The notes under the pieces: generated by a model
Databases searched by the model: none
What the model was told of the DNA's origin: nothing
The model's input: only the letters and a program-made list of their open reading frames with translations
From: CAWBRT01 sp050015355
GTDB taxonomy: Bacteria > Acidobacteriota > Terriglobia > Terriglobales > Acidobacteriaceae
Assembly: GCA_050015355.1 (NCBI GenBank)
Contig: JBEKBO010000034.1
Coordinates: 1 to 37,258 of the forward strand
Direction of reading: 5' to 3'
Length of the DNA stretch: 37,258 bases
Shown: positions 33,915-37,258 of the stretch, piece by piece
Position numbering within the stretch: position 1 is the stretch's first letter
How the letters are laid out: each line of letters opens with the position of its first letter
Position numbers and translations under genes: made by a program

Positions 33915-34904
33915 ATGCAAATGAAACTTGTCATCGCGGTGCATCATCATTTTCATCTCTGGATACCTCCGAAATCGTTTGCCGATCGCATTCGGCATGA
34001 TTTCCCTCAGCTCGACGTGGTGCAACTCGATGGCTACGGCGGCCTCAAGGCCGAGATCGTGGACGCGGATCTGATGATTGCGTTTTCGATGAGGGCGGAG
34101 CAATTCAAGGCGGCCCGCCGCTTGCAATGGATTCACTCGACCGCGGCGGCCGTGCATGCGCTGCTGCTGCCGGAAGTGGTGGCCAGCGATGTGGTGGTGA
34201 CGAACGCCCGCGACGTGCATGGCCCCGCGGTGGCCGAACACGCCATGGGCCTGGTATGGGCCGTCGGCAGGCAACTGCATCGAGTCCGCGACTTTCAACG
34301 CAAGCACGTGTGGGCGCAGGAGCTCTTGTGGGATGAAGTGCCTCATCCGCGCGAAATGCGCGGTTCAACGCTGCTTGTCGTCGGTTTCGGTGCGATCGGG
34401 CGTCCGCTGGCGCAAATGGCGCACGCGGCGGGAATGCGCGTCATCGCCGTGCGGGAGCATCCGAACCGTCCCAGCGAGCCCGCACAGCAGGTATTTGGGT
34501 TCGATGAACTGGATGAAGCATTGCCGCTGGCCGACTTTGTGGTGGTGGCGGCGCCCGTGACCGAAAAGACCACGGGCCTGTTCAATGAAGCGCGGCTCCG
34601 CAAGATGAAGCGCGGCGCTTGCCTGTTTAATGTGGGTCGCGGCATTCAACTGGACTCGGCGGCCTTGGTGCGAGTCATCCGCGAAGGGCATATCGCCGGC
34701 GCCGGACTCGACGTCATGGAACAGGAGCCACTGCCACCAGACTCGCCGCTGTGGGACGTGCCTGAGATCCTTATTACGCCTCACGTCGCCGGGTTTGACG
34801 ACCTGCTGTGGGAACGCCAGTACGAACTCTACTCGGATAATCTGCGCCGCTATTTTGCCGGTGAACCGCTGCTCGGCCTGGTCGATAAGCAGAAGGGATA
34901 CTGA
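33915..34904 (+). CDS. D-2-hydroxyacid dehydrogenase, NAD(P)-dependent
   Basis: A 329-residue dehydrogenase reducing a 2-oxoacid to a D-2-hydroxyacid or the reverse. The Rossmann motif GFGAIGRPLAQMAHAAGM is followed by FVVVAAPVTEKTTGLFNEA. Catalytic residues are Arg in NVGRGIQLDSAALVRVIREG, Glu in GLDVMEQEPLPPDSPLWDVP and His in EILITPHVAGFDD. Glyoxylate/hydroxypyruvate reductase-like or phosphoglycerate dehydrogenase-like roles are possible, and the position beside eno and gpmI fits use of a glycolytic three-carbon acid, but that is inference. ATG 33915 is preferred over 33879 because the fold begins right after it (MQMKLVIAVHH); no strong ribosome site is seen. Confidence 0.9.
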   Translation: MQMKLVIAVHHHFHLWIPPKSFADRIRHDFPQLDVVQLDGYGGLKAEIVDADLMIAFSMRAEQFKAARRLQWIHSTAAAVHALLLPEVVASDVVVTNARDVHGPAVAEHAMGLVWAVGRQLHRVRDFQRKHVWAQELLWDEVPHPREMRGSTLLVVGFGAIGRPLAQMAHAAGMRVIAVREHPNRPSEPAQQVFGFDELDEALPLADFVVVAAPVTEKTTGLFNEARLRKMKRGACLFNVGRGIQLDSAALVRVIREGHIAGAGLDVMEQEPLPPDSPLWDVPEILITPHVAGFDDLLWERQYELYSDNLRRYFAGEPLLGLVDKQKGY

Positions 34905-34928
34905 GGTTATTTCAGATTTCGGATTGAA

Positions 34929-35030
34929 AAAGGTTTCAAGGTTTCAGCGTTTCAAGGTTTCGAAAGCAAATGCACGAAACTTTGAAACCTCGGAAACTTT
35001 GCAACCTGTTTCTTTGAAACTTGCTTCTTA
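34929..35030. repeat. GTTTCA direct/inverted repeat block 2
   Basis: AAGGTTTCAAGGTTTCAGCG and TTTCAAGGTTTCGAAAGC are followed by the inverse CGAAACTTTGAAACCTCGG and AAACTTTGCAACC. It lies in the convergent spacer between the hydroxyacid dehydrogenase and ribBA. An ATTTCAGATTTCGGATT fragment just before it (34912-34926) is the reverse of the AAATCTG heptad array upstream of gpmI. Confidence 0.6.
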
Positions 35031-36194
35031 ATCCTGGCATGCCGCCGCGGCAACCGGCACCGGCACTTGCTCGATAATCTCCAGGCCGAAGCCTTCCAGC
35101 GAGGCCACCTTGCGCGGGCGATTGGTGAGCAGGCGCAGGCGCTTGAGCTTGAGGTCGCTCAGGATCTGAGCGCCGATGCCAATCTCGCGTTGAGTTTTCC
35201 GCTGCGAATCGGGGAGCGTTGCCAGGCGAATGTCGCGATGAAATTGCAGCGTGATTTTCCCGCCCAACTGCTCGACGGAAAAGCCCTTGGAAGTCTGGTG
35301 CAAGTAAATAATGGCGCCGCGGCCTTCGTCGGCGATCATTCTCATCGATTGGTCCAGCATGTTGCGGCATTCACACGAAGTGGCGCCGAAGACATCTCCC
35401 GCAAGGCAATGCGAGTGCATCCGCACCAGTGTGGGGAGATCGCCGGTTTTTTCCACTTCGCCCTTCACCAGCGCAACATGCGCTTGGCCGTCGATCTGCG
35501 ACTGGTAGGCAATCATGCGAAAGTCGCCGTAACGGGTTGGAACGACCGCCTCGCCGAGTCGGACGAGGTAGGTTTCCGTTTGCAGCCGGTAACGAATGAG
35601 TTCGGCCACGGTCAGCATCTTCATCTTGTGCTGCCGGCAGAATTCTTTTAGTTGCGGCACCCTGGACATGGTGCCGTCGTCATTCATGATCTCGCAGATG
35701 ACGCCCGCCGGAACGAGTCCTGCCATGCGGGCCAGGTCGACGGAAGCCTCGGTCTGTCCAGCGCGCACGAGCACGCCGCCCTGGCGAGCGCGCAAGGGAA
35801 AGACGTGTCCGGGACGGGCCAGATCGCCTGGGCGCGTCGCAGGATCGATAGCCACCTTGATGGTCTGGGCGCGGTCGAAGGCAGAGATGCCGGTCGAGAC
35901 GCCGTCGCGCGCATCGACCGATTCAGTGAACGCGGTGCCGAAGTTGGAAGTGTTCTCGGCACTCATGGGGCCGAGCCGAAGCTGGTCCAGCCGCTGTTCC
36001 GTCATCGCCAGGCAGATCAGGCCACGGCCATGTTTCGCCATAAAGTTGATCGCCTCAGGGGTGACTTTCTCTGCGGCCATGGTCAGGTCGCCTTCGTTTT
36101 CGCGGTCTTCATCGTCCACGACGATGATCATTCGACCGGCGCGAATTTCTTCAATCGCGGCAGGCACGTCACAGAACTGCGTCTCTTGAGTCAT
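35028..36194 (-). CDS. ribBA: RibBA-like: DHBP synthase fused to a divergent GTP cyclohydrolase II domain
   Basis: A 388-residue riboflavin enzyme. The N-terminal 3,4-dihydroxy-2-butanone-4-phosphate synthase (about residues 1-200) is intact: VVDDEDRENEGDLTMAAEKV, RDGVSTGISAFDRAQTIKVA, RPGHVFPLRARQGGVLVRAG and TEASVDLARMAGL. The C-terminal half (about 205-375) keeps the zinc site (HSHCLAGDVFGATSCECRN) and TQREIGIGAQILSDLKLKRL with LLTNRPRK. It has lost the canonical GRGIGL-NK-AYALQ-DTVEAN stretch, replaced by TSKGFSVEQLGGKITLQFHR. The second activity is therefore doubtful, as in RibBX-type fusions. No FMN riboswitch is seen upstream. The bases before ATG 36194 read CCTCCT rather than a ribosome site. 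Confidence 0.9.
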   Translation of the reverse strand: MTQETQFCDVPAAIEEIRAGRMIIVVDDEDRENEGDLTMAAEKVTPEAINFMAKHGRGLICLAMTEQRLDQLRLGPMSAENTSNFGTAFTESVDARDGVSTGISAFDRAQTIKVAIDPATRPGDLARPGHVFPLRARQGGVLVRAGQTEASVDLARMAGLVPAGVICEIMNDDGTMSRVPQLKEFCRQHKMKMLTVAELIRYRLQTETYLVRLGEAVVPTRYGDFRMIAYQSQIDGQAHVALVKGEVEKTGDLPTLVRMHSHCLAGDVFGATSCECRNMLDQSMRMIADEGRGAIIYLHQTSKGFSVEQLGGKITLQFHRDIRLATLPDSQRKTQREIGIGAQILSDLKLKRLRLLTNRPRKVASLEGFGLEIIEQVPVPVAAAACQD

Positions 36195-36265
36195 AGGAGG
36201 TAGAAAAATTCTATCAAACCCAGCGCTGGCCGGCGCGGGTATAGAACAATTCCCCAGTCGGTATA

Positions 36266-36287
36266 CACCTAAGTATCACCTAAGTAT
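36266..36287. promoter_or_regulatory. two tandem 11-bp direct repeats, possible operator
   Basis: CACCTAAGTAT occurs twice without a gap and is followed by a third CACC. An 11-base step is about one helical turn, as expected for a regulator that binds one face of DNA. It lies 72 bases upstream of ribBA and 270 bases upstream of the divergent gene. Confidence 0.45.
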
Positions 36288-36307
36288 CACCGCCGTGCTT
36301 GGATATC

Positions 36308-36341
36308 ACCCCAGCAAATGCCAAAAAGCAGCGTTTGCTGG
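36308..36341. repeat. CCCCA-CAAAAA-TGG family hairpin
   Basis: CCCCAGCAAATGC, loop CAAAAAGCA, GCGTTTGCTGG, then AGACGCCG. It is a member with an A-rich loop and a stem sequence not seen in the other copies. Confidence 0.5.
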
Positions 36342-36557
36342 AGACGCCGTGTGCCCGGCTTCTTCGCGGGGTACACCTTCCGCGAATCCGGTTTAACCAC
36401 ATTCGCGAAAACAGGCGGCCATCCGCAAGTCTCCCGGCTGCGAATCGGCGCTCAGCGAGGGCTGGAAATGCCGTCGAGGCCGGGCGGAGGGTTTGAGCTG
36501 CCGCATGACCCTTGCAAGTCACTCGATTTTCTCTCCGGGTTCGGCTACAAACTACTT

Positions 36558-37094
36558 ATGACGCACGCAAAGCTGGTGGAAGCCGCCATCGCCTGGCTGC
36601 GGCGGTACCGATGCGGAATTGTGCTTAGCGAGCAAGGCTGCGCGAGCGGCGAAATGCCGGATGCGATTGGCTGGAAAGGAAAGTGCCACTCCGTGCTCGT
36701 CGAGTGCAAGCTGAGTCGCGCCGATTTCCTCACCGATCGCGAAAAACAGTGGCGAACGGATGCCGAGATCGCCCTGGGCTGCGAACGCTATTATGTGGCG
36801 CCGCGCGGTTTATTGCGGGTCGAGGAACTGCCCGATGGATGGGGGTTGCTGGAGATGCATGCCCGCGAAATGGTAGTGAGCAGGAAATCGAAAAAAAACC
36901 TGCGGCGGCCCGGCGGCTTTATGAATGAGATGAACCTGCTGCTGGCGAGCCTGCGGCGCGTTGAAATCCGCATTGAGCCGCAAACGATCACGGACTTCCT
37001 GAAATGGAAGAATCGGCTGGCTGAGTACAACGGTGGCGCTATGCCGGAAGGAGTGCTGGCGCCGGAGCAGGAAAAGAATCCGCACTTGATGTGA
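36558..37094 (+). CDS. PD-(D/E)XK nuclease-like hypothetical protein
   Basis: A 178-residue soluble protein. The pattern SEQGCASGEMPDAIGW followed by HSVLVECKLSRADFLTDREK matches a PD-(D/E)XK nuclease core with Asp 35 and Glu 49-Cys-Lys 51, and with Glu 25 as a possible additional acid. It resembles MmcB-like and other restriction-endonuclease-fold proteins that bind or cut DNA in repair, though its actual function is not known to me. The polar C-terminus (residues 120-178) looks like a helical add-on. ATG 36558 is chosen because the conserved part begins there; the open frame upstream to 36318 crosses a hairpin repeat. A transposase gene starts about 95 bases later. Confidence 0.7.
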   Translation: MTHAKLVEAAIAWLRRYRCGIVLSEQGCASGEMPDAIGWKGKCHSVLVECKLSRADFLTDREKQWRTDAEIALGCERYYVAPRGLLRVEELPDGWGLLEMHAREMVVSRKSKKNLRRPGGFMNEMNLLLASLRRVEIRIEPQTITDFLKWKNRLAEYNGGAMPEGVLAPEQEKNPHLM

Positions 37095-37189
37095 GGGAAA
37101 ACGCCATAATCGTATGTCGGGAAGTTAGATTCGGATCAATGGGGGTATTTACTTGACGCCACCGAACGCAAGATGTAGTGTCCGGGGCT

Positions 37190-37258
37190 GTGAGCGAGGA
37201 TTACCCGAGGACATTGCTCGAGGTGGAACGGCGCTTCAGCCGCGAGCAGGCCTGCGCC
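37190..37258 (+). CDS. start of a probable IS1595-type transposase (truncated by the window edge)
   Basis: GTG 37190 opens a frame reading MSEDYPRTLLEVERRFSREQ and then ACA up to the last base. The pattern of acidic-Tyr-Pro, LLE, a basic-rich RRF and EQAC closely resembles the N-terminus of IS1595-family transposases, which continue into a zinc ribbon. Another in-frame GTG at 37178 is possible. Only 23 codons are visible and no terminal repeat can be confirmed, so this is tentative. Confidence 0.5.
   Translation, partial: MSEDYPRTLLEVERRFSREQACA

Larger units (their letters stand above)
36195..36557. other. divergent spacer ribBA / PD-(D/E)XK gene
   Basis: No gene is supported in these 363 bases, although an open frame continues upstream from the next gene. 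They hold two tandem 11-mers (36266-36287) and a family hairpin (36308-36341). Confidence 0.5.

Noticed and set aside
32189..33934. 581-codon minus-strand open frame opposite gpmI
   Set aside because: gpmI on the plus strand is complete with all catalytic motifs; the antisense frame is a codon-bias artefact.
36195..36557. FMN riboswitch upstream of ribBA
   Set aside because: None of the conserved RFN-element blocks is recognisable in the leader.
36318..36557. N-terminal extension of the nuclease-like protein
   Set aside because: It is read through a hairpin repeat and has no conserved character; ATG 36558 fits the fold.

Overview
The window looks like a chromosomal segment of a GC-rich Gram-negative bacterium, most likely an Acidobacteriota (Terriglobia-type) genome or MAG. 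This placement is inferred from the gene set (NrdR, a divergent membrane pyrophosphatase, a RibBA with an unusual GCH-II half, DUF58, DUF420, a DUF255 protein) and from the dense intergenic hairpin repeats. No rRNA or other marker gene is present to prove it. I found no rRNA, tRNA or CRISPR array.

Left part (1-5.5 kb): an ABC-2 exporter pair (ATPase + permease) and a DUF420 membrane protein, then a complete IS1-like insertion element (2659-4946) with 17-bp terminal inverted repeats, an 8-bp target duplication (TTTCCTTG), a DDE transposase, two small co-directional genes (one ribbon-helix-helix) and a divergent membrane-anchored passenger gene. ssb follows directly.

Middle part (5.5-24.6 kb): a VOC protein; NAD-type isocitrate dehydrogenase behind nrdR; a tightly overlapping set of HAD phosphatase, lytic transglycosylase and LPG-synthase-TM (UPF0104) protein with ATGA overlaps; a TPR membrane protein; glutaryl-CoA dehydrogenase; alpha/beta hydrolase, DedA, DUF58 and CBS proteins on the plus strand; a DUF255/thioredoxin protein; an M20 peptidase; and an HppA-type membrane pyrophosphatase.

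Right part (25-37.3 kb): a PQQ-dependent-sugar-dehydrogenase-like protein, a DJ-1/PfpI protein, a gamma-glutamyltransferase, a single-domain response regulator, then a lower-glycolysis pair (enolase, cofactor-independent phosphoglycerate mutase) with a D-2-hydroxyacid dehydrogenase. RibBA, a PD-(D/E)XK-like protein and the first codons of a probable IS1595-type transposase at the edge complete the window.

The most unusual layer lies between the genes. A large family of hairpins shares a frame of CCCCA, a variable stem, an often A-rich loop, the complementary stem and TGGGG, commonly followed by ACCCCG or CACC. The stems differ between copies but remain self-complementary. Some copies occur in ordered pairs at four loci, and two lie inside reading frames (alpha/beta hydrolase and HppA N-termini). 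A second family of 90-160 bp MITE-like palindromes has two copies. A heptanucleotide array (AAATCTR)6 runs up to the gpmI start codon.
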